From contig NZ_AP019791.1 of the NCBI RefSeq assembly GCF_007164525.1, forward strand, positions 434,001-498,000: 64,000 nt of DNA. Direction: 5' to 3'. A program made the position numbers and the translations under genes. Source of the stretch: Rubrobacter xylanophilus. Its GTDB lineage: Bacteria; Actinomycetota; Rubrobacteria; Rubrobacterales; Rubrobacteraceae. Within the stretch, counting starts at the first letter, position 1. Each line of letters begins with the position of its first letter. The notes beneath the pieces are model-generated. The model had not been told where the DNA came from, searched no databases, and was given only the letters and a program-made list of their open reading frames with translations. This document shows, in pieces, positions 7,265 to 15,996 of the stretch.

Positions 7265-8176
7265 CTAATGTTCCTGTCGCCTGGCCGCGTGCAGCGCTGC
7301 GGCCCGCAGCACCGAGTTCAGGTGTATCTCCACGGTGTCGGAGATGTTCCGGGCGTAGCCCCCGGCCATCGTCACCGCCACCGGGATGCCCCGCTCCCGG
7401 CAGCCCTCCAGCACGATCCCGTCCCGCTCGGCGAGCCCTTCCTTGCTCACCGCCAGCCGGCCCAGCCGGTCGCCCTCGAAGGGGTCCGCCCCGGCCAGGT
7501 AGAGCGCCAGCTGCGGCCGTGAGGCGTCGAGGGCCTTCTCCAGTCCTTTTGAGAGGGCCTCCAGGAAGGCCGTGTCGTCCGCTCCGTCCGGCAGCCCGAT
7601 GTCCAGGTCGCTCCTCTGCTTTCGGAAGGGGTAGTTTCTCTCGCCGTGGATCGAGAAGGTGAACACCGACTCGTCGGCGGCGAAGATCGCCGCCGTGCCG
7701 TCGCCCTGATGGACGTCGGTGTCTATCACGGCGACCCTCTCGAGGAGCCCGGCCGCCTGCAGCGCGCGCACTGCAACTGCTGTGTCGTTGAAGACGCAGA
7801 AGCCCTCGCCCCGGTCGTGGAAGGCGTGGTGGGTGCCGCCCGCCAGGTTGGCGGCCAGCCCCTCCTCCAGCGCGGCCAGGCAGGCGTCGATGGTCCCGCC
7901 GGAGGCCCGCCGCGAGCGCTCCACGAGCCGCTCCGACCAGGGGAAGCCCAGGCGCCGGAGCTCCTGTCTGTCCAGCGAGCCCGAGACCACCCGCCGCAGG
8001 TAGGAGGGGCTGTGGGCCCGCAGGAGGTCGGCGTCCGTCGCCCGGCGGGACTCCCGCAGCCCGCCCGAGGCGAAGCTTGCGGCCACCCGGTCCCGCAGCA
8101 TGGAGTACTTCTGCATCGGGAAGCGGTGGCCCTCCGGGAGGGGGATCACGTAGTGATCGCTGTAGAATATCTTCAT
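7265..8176 (-). CDS. Histone-deacetylase-family hydrolase (AcuC-like)
   Basis: This 303-residue zinc hydrolase of the arginase/deacetylase fold removes acyl groups from lysines or acetylated polyamines. Key motifs are GGTHHAF (catalytic histidine pair), FCVFNDTAVA, DTDVHQGDGT (metal Asp and His), the second metal aspartate in AGADPFEGD, and GGYARN with the transition-state tyrosine. The substrate cannot be read from sequence; AcuC-like deacetylation of acetyl-CoA synthetase is one known role in the family. It is divergent from the DUF72 gene. Confidence 0.88.
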   Translation of the reverse strand: MKIFYSDHYVIPLPEGHRFPMQKYSMLRDRVAASFASGGLRESRRATDADLLRAHSPSYLRRVVSGSLDRQELRRLGFPWSERLVERSRRASGGTIDACLAALEEGLAANLAGGTHHAFHDRGEGFCVFNDTAVAVRALQAAGLLERVAVIDTDVHQGDGTAAIFAADESVFTFSIHGERNYPFRKQRSDLDIGLPDGADDTAFLEALSKGLEKALDASRPQLALYLAGADPFEGDRLGRLAVSKEGLAERDGIVLEGCRERGIPVAVTMAGGYARNISDTVEIHLNSVLRAAALHAARRQEH

Positions 8177-8233
8177 GTCGACCGCAAGCTTAGCCTATCC
8201 CGGGCGCGCCGAATGTAATAGGACGCCCGACGC

Positions 8234-9061
8234 GTGCCGGGGGGCGGCGTGAGCCAGCAGCCGCTCTTCGGCGAGGAGGAGGCCGGGAGGGTCTTCCCGC
8301 CCGAACCCGGGCTCTATCTCGGGACCTCCGGATGGTCTTACGCCGACTGGGAGGGGAGCCTCTACCATGCGGGGCTCGCCCCGCGGGCCAGGCTCGCCGA
8401 GTACGCCCGGCACTACGCGACCGTGGAGATAGACTCCACCTTCTACGGGACCCCCCGGCGTTCCACCGTCGAGCGCTGGCGTGCGGTGGCTCCCGAGGGG
8501 TTCCTGTTCGCCGCAAAATTTCCTCGGGAGATAACCCACGAGCGGCGACTGGCCGGGGTGGAGAGAGAGGCTGAGCGCTTCGTCGAGACCATGGCCCTGC
8601 TCGGCGAGAGGCTGGGGCCGCTCCTCGTCCAGCTGCCGCCCTCCTTCGATGTCGGGGGGATGGGGGTGCTCGAGGACTTCCTCAGCTCCCTGCCCGGGGG
8701 CTTCCGCTACGCGGTGGAGGTGCGCCACCGCAGCTGGCTGCGCTCGGGCCTGCCGGGATTGTTGCGGGAGCGGGGCGTGGCGCTCGCGCTCGCTGACCAT
8801 CCGGGGATGCCCCGGATGCAGGAGGCCACCGCGTCCTTCGTGTACGTCCGCTGGATCGGGGATCGCAGGGAGTTCCCCTCGGGGCATACCGCCCCGCGGA
8901 AAGATCGCCGGGAGGACCTGCGCTGGTGGGCGGAGCGGGTGCGGCGGTTCCTCGATGAGGGGCGCGAGGTCTTCGCCTACGCCAACAACCACTACCAGAA
9001 CCACAGCCCCTCCACGCTGCGGCAGTTTCTGGAGGTCTACCGGGAGATGGGGGAGGAGTAG
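8234..9061 (+). CDS. DUF72 (YecE-like) TIM-barrel protein
   Basis: This 275-residue protein belongs to the DUF72 family, a TIM barrel of uncertain function. Typical motifs are LGTSGWSYADWEGSLYH, IDSTFYGTPRRSTVERW, FAAKFPREITHERRL, LLVQLPPSF, AVEVRHRSW and FAYANNHYQNHSP. The GTG at 8234 gives the longest form; the GTG at 8249 follows a G-rich stretch and is an alternative. The prepilin peptidase gene begins directly at its stop codon. Confidence 0.85.
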   Translation: MPGGGVSQQPLFGEEEAGRVFPPEPGLYLGTSGWSYADWEGSLYHAGLAPRARLAEYARHYATVEIDSTFYGTPRRSTVERWRAVAPEGFLFAAKFPREITHERRLAGVEREAERFVETMALLGERLGPLLVQLPPSFDVGGMGVLEDFLSSLPGGFRYAVEVRHRSWLRSGLPGLLRERGVALALADHPGMPRMQEATASFVYVRWIGDRREFPSGHTAPRKDRREDLRWWAERVRRFLDEGREVFAYANNHYQNHSPSTLRQFLEVYREMGEE

Positions 9062-9814
9062 TTGGAGGCCGTGCTGGCCGCCGTTGCCGGGGGGGTTGGG
9101 CTCGTCGTGGGCAGCTTCCTCAACGTCGTCATCCACCGGGTGCCCCGGCGGGAGTCGGTGGTGTGGCCCGGTTCGCGCTGCCCGCGGTGCGGGTCGTCCA
9201 TCCTGGCCCGGGACAACGTGCCGCTTCTCTCCTACCTGCTGCTCCGGGGCCGGTGCCGCCGCTGCCGGGTCCGGATCCCGGCGCGGTACCCGCTGGTCGA
9301 GGGGATCACCGGGGCGCTGTTCGCGGCGGCGGTCGTGGAATTCGGGATCGGGATGCGGCTCATCCCGGCGCTGGTGCTGCTGGCGGCGCTCGTGGCGCTC
9401 GCCGCCACCGATCTCGAGCACCGGCTGCTGCCGAACGCGGTGGTGCTGCCGGCGGCCGCTGCGGGGCTGATCCTCTCCGCCGCCGCCGATCCCACCCGGT
9501 GGTGGGTCTACCCTCTCTCGGCGCTCGGGGTGGCGGGCGGGCTGCTCGCCCTCGCCCTCGCCCGGCCCGGCGGGATGGGGATGGGGGACGTGAAGATGGG
9601 TGGAATGCTCGGGGCCTTCCTCGGGCCCTACGCGTTTCTCGCGGTCTTTCTCGGGGCGCTCGGGGGCGCGCTCGTCAGCGGGGGGCTCATGCTCCTGGGG
9701 AAGGCCGGCAGGGAGAGCCGGCTTCCTTTCGGCACCTTCATGTCCTTCGGAGGAGCGGCGGCGCTCTTCTTCGGCCCCGAGCTGTGGGGCCTGTATCTCG
9801 GCCTGCTCCGGTGA
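9062..9814 (+). CDS. pilD: Type IV prepilin peptidase (A24 aspartic protease)
   Basis: This membrane enzyme cleaves the leader of type IV prepilins and methylates the new N-terminus. The 250-residue sequence begins GSFLNVVIHRVPRRES, has two CxxC pairs (SRCPRCGSS and GRCRRCRVR) for the zinc-binding loop of the methylase part, and carries both catalytic aspartates in ALAATDLEHRLLPN and GMGMGDVK. About seven hydrophobic segments follow. The TTG start abuts the previous stop. Its substrates would be the pilin-like proteins at 13405-16986. Confidence 0.92.
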   Translation: MEAVLAAVAGGVGLVVGSFLNVVIHRVPRRESVVWPGSRCPRCGSSILARDNVPLLSYLLLRGRCRRCRVRIPARYPLVEGITGALFAAAVVEFGIGMRLIPALVLLAALVALAATDLEHRLLPNAVVLPAAAAGLILSAAADPTRWWVYPLSALGVAGGLLALALARPGGMGMGDVKMGGMLGAFLGPYAFLAVFLGALGGALVSGGLMLLGKAGRESRLPFGTFMSFGGAAALFFGPELWGLYLGLLR

Positions 9815-9850
9815 GGAGCCCTCTCGCTCTGCGGCGCCCGCCGGCGCGCT

Positions 9851-10798
9851 CTAGAACATCAGCCGTCCGGCCACGCCCTTGCGGGCTGAGCGCGAGCGGC
9901 GCAGGTCCCGGGTGACGTTGACCCGCTTGAGCCAGCGGTCGGTGCCGTCGAAGCGGGCCTTGAAGGCGCTCCTGCCGTGGACGACCTTGTAGTTGTCTAT
10001 GAACAGGCACTCGCCCGGGCGCAGGGCGACGCCGGTCAGGCGCCGGTCCAGCTCTCCGGCGAGGTAGTCCATCGCGGCGCGGGCCTCCTCGTCCTCTGGA
10101 CGGTCCATGGAGTAGGGGTCGAAGCGGAGGTAGGGAGAGGAAGGATCGCCGAAGAGTACTGCGGCCTGCTCGCAGCCTTTGTCTGTGGGATGTGAGGGGT
10201 CGGGCCTGAAGACGAAGCGCGGCTCGAAGAGTGGGGCGGCCCGTTCGGGGTCGAGCTCGACGTCGTCTATCGAGGCGTAGGTGGTGGGGACTGCATCCGG
10301 GTTGCGCAGGCACATGAGCCCGATGTAGTCCCCGCGGTAGGCGTAGCGGGCATCCTCGGTGTGCCAGACGAGCTCCAGCGCGCTGCCCGAGCCGAGCATC
10401 GCCTCTGCGTCCCGCTCTATGGGGACGAGGTCCTGGCAGATCAAACCGTCCCGCTGGTGGGCCCACGCGAAGAGATCCCCGAGCAGCGAGCCGCAGAGGG
10501 CCAGAAAGACCTCGTGCTCTGCGGCCGGGGGCTTTTCGGCGGGCTTGCGCCAGTCGGAGGGGGTCGGTCCGATCTCCGCGTCGTCCACCGGGTAGCCGGC
10601 GACGACGCAGACCCCCGAGGGCTCCCTGAGCCTGAAGGCGTTCAGGAAGGCCCGCAGCCGCCGGGGCAGCTCGTGGGCGTAGACGGTGGCCTCTTCCAGG
10701 AAGGAGGGGTTCTCGACCGAGCCGTGCCGGGCGAGGGCCTCCCTCACGACCGGAAGGGCCTGCTCCACTTCTTCAGCGGTAAGCTCTATCCTGTGCAT
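9851..10798 (-). CDS. Fe(II)/2-oxoglutarate oxygenase, VioC-like arginine hydroxylase family
   Basis: This 315-residue protein matches the clavaminate-synthase-like branch that includes VioC, OrfP and enduracididine beta-hydroxylases, which hydroxylate the beta carbon of arginine or related amino acids. The iron facial triad is visible as HTE in LVWHTEDARYAY and the distal histidine in YKVVHGRSAF, with the 2-oxoglutarate arginine in DRWLKRVNVTRDL. No NRPS or antibiotic genes lie nearby. The ATG follows AGGAGCAAAG, and the gene overlaps the end of the GGDEF-EAL gene by 26 bases. The substrate is inferred from family only. Confidence 0.83.
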   Translation of the reverse strand: MHRIELTAEEVEQALPVVREALARHGSVENPSFLEEATVYAHELPRRLRAFLNAFRLREPSGVCVVAGYPVDDAEIGPTPSDWRKPAEKPPAAEHEVFLALCGSLLGDLFAWAHQRDGLICQDLVPIERDAEAMLGSGSALELVWHTEDARYAYRGDYIGLMCLRNPDAVPTTYASIDDVELDPERAAPLFEPRFVFRPDPSHPTDKGCEQAAVLFGDPSSPYLRFDPYSMDRPEDEEARAAMDYLAGELDRRLTGVALRPGECLFIDNYKVVHGRSAFKARFDGTDRWLKRVNVTRDLRRSRSARKGVAGRLMF

Positions 10799-12806
10799 CT
10801 TTGCTCCTCCGCTCTTTGTGTCCGCCCCTCTCCCGCGGCGGTTCGCCGCCGAAGAGGGGGATTCTCCCGGCGAGCAGCTTCGTGGCCTCTCCGGCCGGCA
10901 GCGGCGGCGCCACGTAGTAGCCCTGCACGAACTCGCAGCCCAGCTCCCTCAGGCGCTCGAACTGCCCCCGGGTCTCCACCCCCTCGGCTATCACCCGGAG
11001 GCCCACCGTGTGGGCGAAGTCTATGAGGCCCGGGAGGATCGTGGGGTTCTCCGGGTCGTCCAGGAACTCTCTCACGAAGGTGCCGTCCAGCTTGAGGTGG
11101 TTCATCCTGAAGCGGCTGCCCACGTAGGCGATGGAGCTGTTGCCCGTGCCGAAGTCGTCTATGACGAGCCAGACTCCCATGGCGTTGAGCCGCTCCAGGA
11201 TTTCGACGGTGGCGGGGACGTCGTGCATGGCGACGCTCTCGGTGATCTCCAGCGTCAGCAGGGAGGGATCCAGCCCGCTCTCCCTCAAGAGCCGGGCGAC
11301 GTGCTCGACGAGCCCCGGGTTCTGGAACTGGCGCAGCGAGAGGTTGACCCCGACCATGGGGGCCGCTCCCGCCGGCAGGCTCCGCTCCCACTCGCGGGCC
11401 TGCCGCACGGCCTCCTCCAGCACCCACCGGCCAACGGGGACTATCAGCCCGGTCTCCTCCGCCATGGGGATGAACTGGCCGGGGAGCATGGTCCCGCGGC
11501 GGGGATGGTTCCAGCGCAGAAGGGCCTCCATCCCCACGGCCCTGCCGAGCTCCAGCGAGTAGACCGGCTGGTAGAAGAGCTCCAGCTCCCCGTTCGCCGC
11601 CGCCTCCCGCAGCTCGTTCTCGAGCCGCAGACGCTCCAGCTCGGGGGCGTCCCCCTCCCGGTCGAAGACGTGGTAACGGTTCTTGCCCGCCGCCTTGGCC
11701 CGGTAGAGCGCAACGTCGGCGGCCCGCAGCAGATCCTCGGGGCGCTCGCCGTCGTCGGCGTCGGTGGCCACGCCGACGCTGGCCTCGACGAAGAGGGTGT
11801 GCCCCTCGACGACGAAGGGCTTCCCGAGCTCCCGCAGTATCCTCCGGGAGACCTCCTCGGGGCACCGGGTCCCGGAGAAGTCCTCCAGCAGCACGGTGAA
11901 CTCGTCGCCGCCGAGCCGCGCGGCCACGTCGGTCGAGCGCAGGCACCCTCTGAGGCGGCGGCTGACAGCCACGAGCAGCCGGTCTCCCACCTCGTGTCCC
12001 AGGGAGTCGTTTACCACCTTGAAGTTGTCCAGGTCCATGAACAGCACCGCCACCCTCCCCGGTGTTCCGGGGCGTGAGAGGGCCTGGCGGAGCCGCTCCT
12101 GGAAGAGGGTGCGGTTGGGCAGGCCGGTGAGGGGGTCATGGAGCGCCCGGTGGCGGAAGAGCTCCTCGCTGCGGCGCAGCGCCCGGCGCTCGGCCTCGGC
12201 GGCGGCCGCCGCCTCCCGCGCCCGGGAGTAGCGCACGTAGAGCAGTCCGGCGGCGGTCGCCGCGGCGAGGAGCCCGAGCACGCCTCCCGCATCGGCCAGC
12301 AGTGCCGTCCGCCGGGCGTCGGCGGCGTAGATCCGCTCCGCCTCCTCGAGAGCGTCGCGCAGCCTCCCGGCCGCCTCCCCGGTTTGCTCAGCGGGACCTT
12401 CGTCGAGGGTTGCGGCGTACTCCCGGAAGGCCCGCGCCACCCGGCGGGCCGCCGACTGTTCGCGCTCCCGGGTGGCATCGAGCGACCTCAGCTCGCCGAT
12501 GTCCCGCAGGGCCGCGGACAGGACCTCGCGCTCCCGCGCGGCGAGCGCCGGGGAGGTTCCGTCCCGCGCTGCGGCCTCCCAGCTCAGGGAGCTGAGAAGG
12601 TAGGCGCGGGCCTCTATCTCCCCGAGCAGCAGGAGCGCCCGCTGGTCCTGCCGGGCGTGCTCGCGCAGCCCGGAGCCCGCCAGGATCCCGGCGGAGAGCA
12701 ACAGCAGCACGGCGGCTAAGACCGCCCACCCCGGGGCTGTTCCGCCGTTACCGGCTCCCCCCTCGGAGGGGCCGGGGGATTCCCCGCGTCCTCCGGCCTG
12801 AGTCAT
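10773..12806 (-). CDS. Membrane GGDEF-EAL protein (c-di-GMP turnover)
   Basis: This 677-residue protein has an N-terminal hydrophobic helix, an extracytoplasmic helical sensor of about 130 residues, a second helix (about 180-200) and a short coiled coil. A GGDEF domain follows (RLGGDEFTVLLEDF), then an EAL domain (GMEALLRWNHP, ESVAMHD, IDDFGTGNSS, KLDGTFVREF). Both catalytic signatures are intact, so either cyclase or phosphodiesterase activity is possible. The adjacent type IV pilus genes are a common output of c-di-GMP. The oxygenase gene overlaps its 3' end. Confidence 0.9.
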   Translation of the reverse strand: MTQAGGRGESPGPSEGGAGNGGTAPGWAVLAAVLLLLSAGILAGSGLREHARQDQRALLLLGEIEARAYLLSSLSWEAAARDGTSPALAAREREVLSAALRDIGELRSLDATREREQSAARRVARAFREYAATLDEGPAEQTGEAAGRLRDALEEAERIYAADARRTALLADAGGVLGLLAAATAAGLLYVRYSRAREAAAAAEAERRALRRSEELFRHRALHDPLTGLPNRTLFQERLRQALSRPGTPGRVAVLFMDLDNFKVVNDSLGHEVGDRLLVAVSRRLRGCLRSTDVAARLGGDEFTVLLEDFSGTRCPEEVSRRILRELGKPFVVEGHTLFVEASVGVATDADDGERPEDLLRAADVALYRAKAAGKNRYHVFDREGDAPELERLRLENELREAAANGELELFYQPVYSLELGRAVGMEALLRWNHPRRGTMLPGQFIPMAEETGLIVPVGRWVLEEAVRQAREWERSLPAGAAPMVGVNLSLRQFQNPGLVEHVARLLRESGLDPSLLTLEITESVAMHDVPATVEILERLNAMGVWLVIDDFGTGNSSIAYVGSRFRMNHLKLDGTFVREFLDDPENPTILPGLIDFAHTVGLRVIAEGVETRGQFERLRELGCEFVQGYYVAPPLPAGEATKLLAGRIPLFGGEPPRERGGHKERRSKDAQDRAYR

Positions 12807-12851
12807 CGGTTAATCCTACCGCGACTCGCCGCCGAGCGGGAGGGGCGCTTC

Positions 12852-13316
12852 CTACCCGCGGACGACGAGGGTGCGGGCGGCCATGTCCCCGAGCCGCTGT
12901 CGCCTCTCGGAGGCGAGCACCACCACGAAGGCGACCAGGTAGCCGAAGAGGCCGTCCACCAGCCGCAGTATGGTCCTTATGGCGGCGGGGCCGAAGCCCG
13001 GGGTACCGCCGTCCTCCCGGATTACCCTTATGCCGCAGACGGCCTTGCCCAGCGTCCTTCCCCAGTAGCCCTCCGTCAGCACGTAGTAGGCGAAGCCTAC
13101 GGGGAGGGCTATCAGGGAGGCGAGGAAGGAGAGGCCGGCCGCGACCTCCTCGCTCCCGCTCGCCGCCCCGGCCAGGCCCGTGATCAGGTTGAGCGGCAAA
13201 AAGAGGAAGAAGAAAAAGATCCCGTCCACGATCGTCGCCAGCACCCGGCGGCCGGTGACGTGCACCTCCTGCGCCGGGGAGGCTGGTTGGCCGGTGCTGA
13301 ATGCCTGATGGCTCAT
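12852..13316 (-). CDS. RDD-family membrane protein
   Basis: This 154-residue protein has the RDD layout: an Arg early in the first helix (GRRVLATIVDGIFFFFLF), a second helix pair around SFLASLIALPVGFAYYVL, and the conserved GRTLGKAVCGIRVI followed by RDD-type residues in RTILRLVDGLFG. The start is set at the ATG at 13316, which follows GGAAACCGG; a longer frame upstream runs into a terminator hairpin and is unlikely. The transported substrate of this family is generally unknown. It is the last gene after pilA. Confidence 0.82.
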   Translation of the reverse strand: MSHQAFSTGQPASPAQEVHVTGRRVLATIVDGIFFFFLFLPLNLITGLAGAASGSEEVAAGLSFLASLIALPVGFAYYVLTEGYWGRTLGKAVCGIRVIREDGGTPGFGPAAIRTILRLVDGLFGYLVAFVVVLASERRQRLGDMAARTLVVRG

Positions 13317-13347
13317 GTTTTCCGGTTTCCTTTCCTGTGGGTGTGGC

Positions 13348-13373
13348 GACGCCCTCCGAAAACGGAGGGCGTC
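13348..13373 (-). terminator. Hairpin terminator downstream of pilA
   Basis: An 11-base-pair perfect stem (GACGCCCTCCG / CGGAGGGCGTC) with an AAAA loop lies 31 bases after the pilA stop codon and before the RDD gene. No U-run follows on the minus strand. It probably stops or attenuates pilA transcription, or protects its 3' end. Confidence 0.65.
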
Positions 13374-13404
13374 TGCTTGTTGATGCATGGGTTGGATGAA
13401 GTAC

Positions 13405-13839
13405 TTACTGCTCGACTACCTGGCCTGCGTTGGGGTCGGACTCGTCGGTGGTGAAGACGTAGGTGTTTCCGCCGTTGGTGTGGGTGGCCGTTGCCGACCA
13501 GACGTTCGCGCCGGTGGAGGTTATGTTCTGATCTACATCCGAGTCATCGTTCCATCCGAAGTCCCGGAGCGTGTCGACCTCATGACAGTTGTTGGGAGAG
13601 TCATAGGCGCCGCCGTTTTCGACCGAGCACGAAGTGGCGGCTGCGGCCATGTTTCTCAGTTCGGACTGCGCTGCCGCATTCCATGCCCTCTCCCGCTGGT
13701 TGAGGAAGGTTGGTATTGCTATGGCGGCGAGGATGCCGATGATGATCACGACGACCAGCAGCTCTATGAGAGTGAAGCCCCGCTCGTCCCTGCCCTTCTC
13801 CTGCATCTCGCGCAACCTGCGCCCGAACCAGTGCAGCAT
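13405..13839 (-). CDS. pilA: Type IV major pilin (prepilin)
   Basis: This 144-residue prepilin has a basic leader, the cleavage site ERG-FTLIEL with Glu at +5, and the hydrophobic assembly helix LLVVVIIIGILAAIAIP. The globular domain follows, with two cysteines (TSCSVENGG and NNCHEVD) that could form a disulfide. The ATG follows AAAGGAGAGAC. It is separated by 124 bases from the pilin-like genes upstream and has its own leader and terminator, fitting a highly expressed major subunit. Cleavage would be by the peptidase at 9062. Confidence 0.9.
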   Translation of the reverse strand: MLHWFGRRLREMQEKGRDERGFTLIELLVVVIIIGILAAIAIPTFLNQRERAWNAAAQSELRNMAAAATSCSVENGGAYDSPNNCHEVDTLRDFGWNDDSDVDQNITSTGANVWSATATHTNGGNTYVFTTDESDPNAGQVVEQ

Positions 13840-13854
13840 GTCTCTCCTTTCGCT

Positions 13855-13925
13855 CGGCCGGTTGGTGATCCGGATGGGGTTTCTTCCGCTGCATCTCTGT
13901 GATGCCCCGTTTTGCGCTCTCTAGA
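13855..13925 (-). ncRNA. Possible structured 5' leader of pilA
   Basis: In the gap between the PilX-like gene and pilA, the minus strand contains CGCAAAAC, then GGGG, a hairpin GCATC-ACAGA-GATGC, the purine-rich AGCGGAAGAAA, and CCCC that can close the outer stem. CGCAAAAC followed by a GG-rich stem and CAGCGG loosely recalls the c-di-GMP-I (GEMM) riboswitch core, known upstream of pilus genes in Geobacter. The P1 helix is not convincing. I can only support a folded leader, not a riboswitch class. Confidence 0.3.
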
Positions 13926-13963
13926 CGCCTGCGGGTGGGAAAATTTCAGAGAATCCGAGTGGT

Positions 13964-15427
13964 CTACTCGTAGAGCTCGCGCCAGCTCCAGAGCTCCACC
14001 CGGTAGAAACCGGGACGTGTGGCTATGGGGAGGAGGTTCGTCGGGGCGGCGTTGCCCCTTATCTCGATGTTGCCGCTGGTGTTGGCGTAGCCGATGAGGC
14101 AGCTGTTGCCCGCACCGGTGTAGTCGCCCTCGGTGTAGGTGCCGCCGCGGACGATGACTACTCCCTCAAAGGGTGCGTCGTTGCCCTGCATCTCGAAGTC
14201 CCCGCCCTCGACGACGATGGTGCCCCTGCGGATGTCGCCGGTGATGAGACCGGTGAGGGAGTTGACCGTGCAGTTGCCGTCCACGTTCCACTTGACCTTG
14301 TTGGAGCCGGTTTCCCCGGTGAACTTTATGTAGATTACGGTACGGTGGTTGGAGTTGGAGGGCCACTCTACGTCGGTGCCGATGGTGAGGAGGCCGCCAC
14401 TGCTCTCGTAGTAGTGTTGCTCGCCCGTCTCTGCCTCTTGTTCCAAGGCGACCTGGCGCAGCGCGTTCAGATCGGGTTCGGCGTCCGGGTCGAAGGGGAA
14501 GGTCATGCGGTTTGGGTCGGGCGGGTTCGGCTGGGGGTAGGCCAGGTGCTCGTAGTCGCGGCCCGGTACGCCGCCCGAGATCTCGCCCCGCGCCCCGATG
14601 CCGGCGGCGGCGTTGGGGAGGAGCAAGATCCGTCGGGGCTTGACGTTGTAGGGGTTTGGGTAGGAGGTGAGGGGGGAGAGGGGGGTTGCCGCCCAGCTCT
14701 TGTAGGCGAGGTCGGTGCCCAGGATGCGGGCGTTGTTCTTGACGCTCACGTCACCCATGCTGAAGATGCTCGTGTTGGTGAGGTTTGCGGTGCCGGAGAC
14801 GGTGACGTCCTGGAGGGCGAAGAAACCCTCCGGGACGCCTATGCGGGAGATCTCGTAGATTGCCTCTACCCTGCGCTTCGCCCCATTGTACTCGCCGGTG
14901 GAGACCACCCGGAAGAACTCGCTTCCCGGTTCGTTCTCGGGGGCGGCGCACAGAGATTCGTTCTCGTCGTCCGGGTCGGCGCTGCCGCTCAGCCAGTTGA
15001 TGGTGACGGTGACGCTGTCGTCGCTGGCGGGGCTTCCGTCCAGGTCTCTGCGGGTGATGCCTCCGGCTTCCAGCGACCAGTCGCCGCCCGTGCGGGGAAA
15101 GAGCTCCAGGTCCACACCGTCGAGTATCCGGGCGCCCAGCGGGATGTTGCAGACCGGGGAGAGGTCGAGCTCCAGAAAGTCGTCCACGTCGTAGTGGGTG
15201 GCGTAGGGGTCCCTGTTTAGCTGCTGTTTCGCGAGCTGCACCCCGGCGTCGGCCAGCTCCAGCGCCCGCTGGCCCCGGTTCGTCTCAACGACCGACTCCA
15301 GGTCGCGCTGGACGAAGAGCAGCAGACCTGCGCCCATCGCCCCGATCAGGACCATGACCATGATCGCGAGGCCCATGGTCATGCCGGTTTCGTCACTCAG
15401 CAAGTCTTTGATCTTCTCCATCCTCAC
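13964..15427 (-). CDS. PilX-like minor pilin / large pilin-like protein
   Basis: This 487-residue protein begins with the PilX N-terminal pattern: DETGMTMGLAIMVMVLIGAM as the hydrophobic helix, then ALELADAGVQLAKQQL. A long extracellular part follows, rich in Gly, Asn, Thr and aromatic residues with repeated short beta strands (about residues 200-470), ending in TRPGFYRVELWSWRELYE. PilX-type proteins initiate or decorate pili. It starts at a GTG that overlaps the previous gene (GTGA) and is the last gene of the pilB operon. The large C-terminal domain is unlike usual PilX. Confidence 0.78.
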   Translation of the reverse strand: MRMEKIKDLLSDETGMTMGLAIMVMVLIGAMGAGLLLFVQRDLESVVETNRGQRALELADAGVQLAKQQLNRDPYATHYDVDDFLELDLSPVCNIPLGARILDGVDLELFPRTGGDWSLEAGGITRRDLDGSPASDDSVTVTINWLSGSADPDDENESLCAAPENEPGSEFFRVVSTGEYNGAKRRVEAIYEISRIGVPEGFFALQDVTVSGTANLTNTSIFSMGDVSVKNNARILGTDLAYKSWAATPLSPLTSYPNPYNVKPRRILLLPNAAAGIGARGEISGGVPGRDYEHLAYPQPNPPDPNRMTFPFDPDAEPDLNALRQVALEQEAETGEQHYYESSGGLLTIGTDVEWPSNSNHRTVIYIKFTGETGSNKVKWNVDGNCTVNSLTGLITGDIRRGTIVVEGGDFEMQGNDAPFEGVVIVRGGTYTEGDYTGAGNSCLIGYANTSGNIEIRGNAAPTNLLPIATRPGFYRVELWSWRELYE

Positions 15428-15996
15428 CGGTTTTTCAATCCCACCTGGTAGATCAAAGTCTGGGTTCCGGGCTCTCCGCCGCGGTTCACCCGCACCTCCA
15501 GGGAGATCCGCACCGTCTCCACCTCGCTCTCGGTGGTGGCAGTGACGAGGGTGCCGCCGCTGTTCTTCAGGTACTTGATCCGGAGGCCGGACACGCCTTC
15601 CGCCACGGGCTGGGCGAGGCTATCACCCGCCCGACGCATGAGCCTCCGGCCGTCGAGAAAATAGGAGATCTGCTCGTCTGAGATCTCCACCCTGCGGTCG
15701 CCGTCGAGGTCGTTGCCGAAGGTGATCTGGGTCTCGCCCATGGTTGAGAGCAGGCGTTCGTCGGGCGGGGAAGAGGCCTTGCCGTAGGGATAGGCCATCC
15801 GGAGTTCCCGGACCATCCGCTCCATCCCGACCCGGGCGTTCTCCACGGCCTCGACCTTGTTGTTGCTGAAGCTGAAGATCCTCATGCTTGTTTCGAAGAC
15901 CGCGTGGAGCGCGAAGAAGACGGCGAGCATGATGACGATGGTCACCATCATCTCCGCGAGGGTGAAGCCTTCCTCTCCGCCGCGCAGCTGGTTCAT
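15424..15996 (-). CDS. Pilin-like protein, PilW/GspJ type
   Basis: This 190-residue protein has the prepilin site GGEEG-FTLAEMMVTIVIMLAVFF with Glu at +5, then a helical stalk (NARVGMERMVRELRMAYPYG) and a beta-rich domain. The ATG at 15996 is used because ATGA overlaps the previous stop. The stalk motif MERMVRELR is typical of PilW or GspJ minor pseudopilins. It would sit at the pilus tip with its neighbours. Confidence 0.82.
   Translation of the reverse strand: MNQLRGGEEGFTLAEMMVTIVIMLAVFFALHAVFETSMRIFSFSNNKVEAVENARVGMERMVRELRMAYPYGKASSPPDERLLSTMGETQITFGNDLDGDRRVEISDEQISYFLDGRRLMRRAGDSLAQPVAEGVSGLRIKYLKNSGGTLVTATTESEVETVRISLEVRVNRGGEPGTQTLIYQVGLKNR

Noticed and set aside
8177-8233. CCTAT...ATAGG inverted repeat between the HDAC-like and DUF72 genes
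   Set aside because: Arms are only five bases with a long spacer; not above chance.
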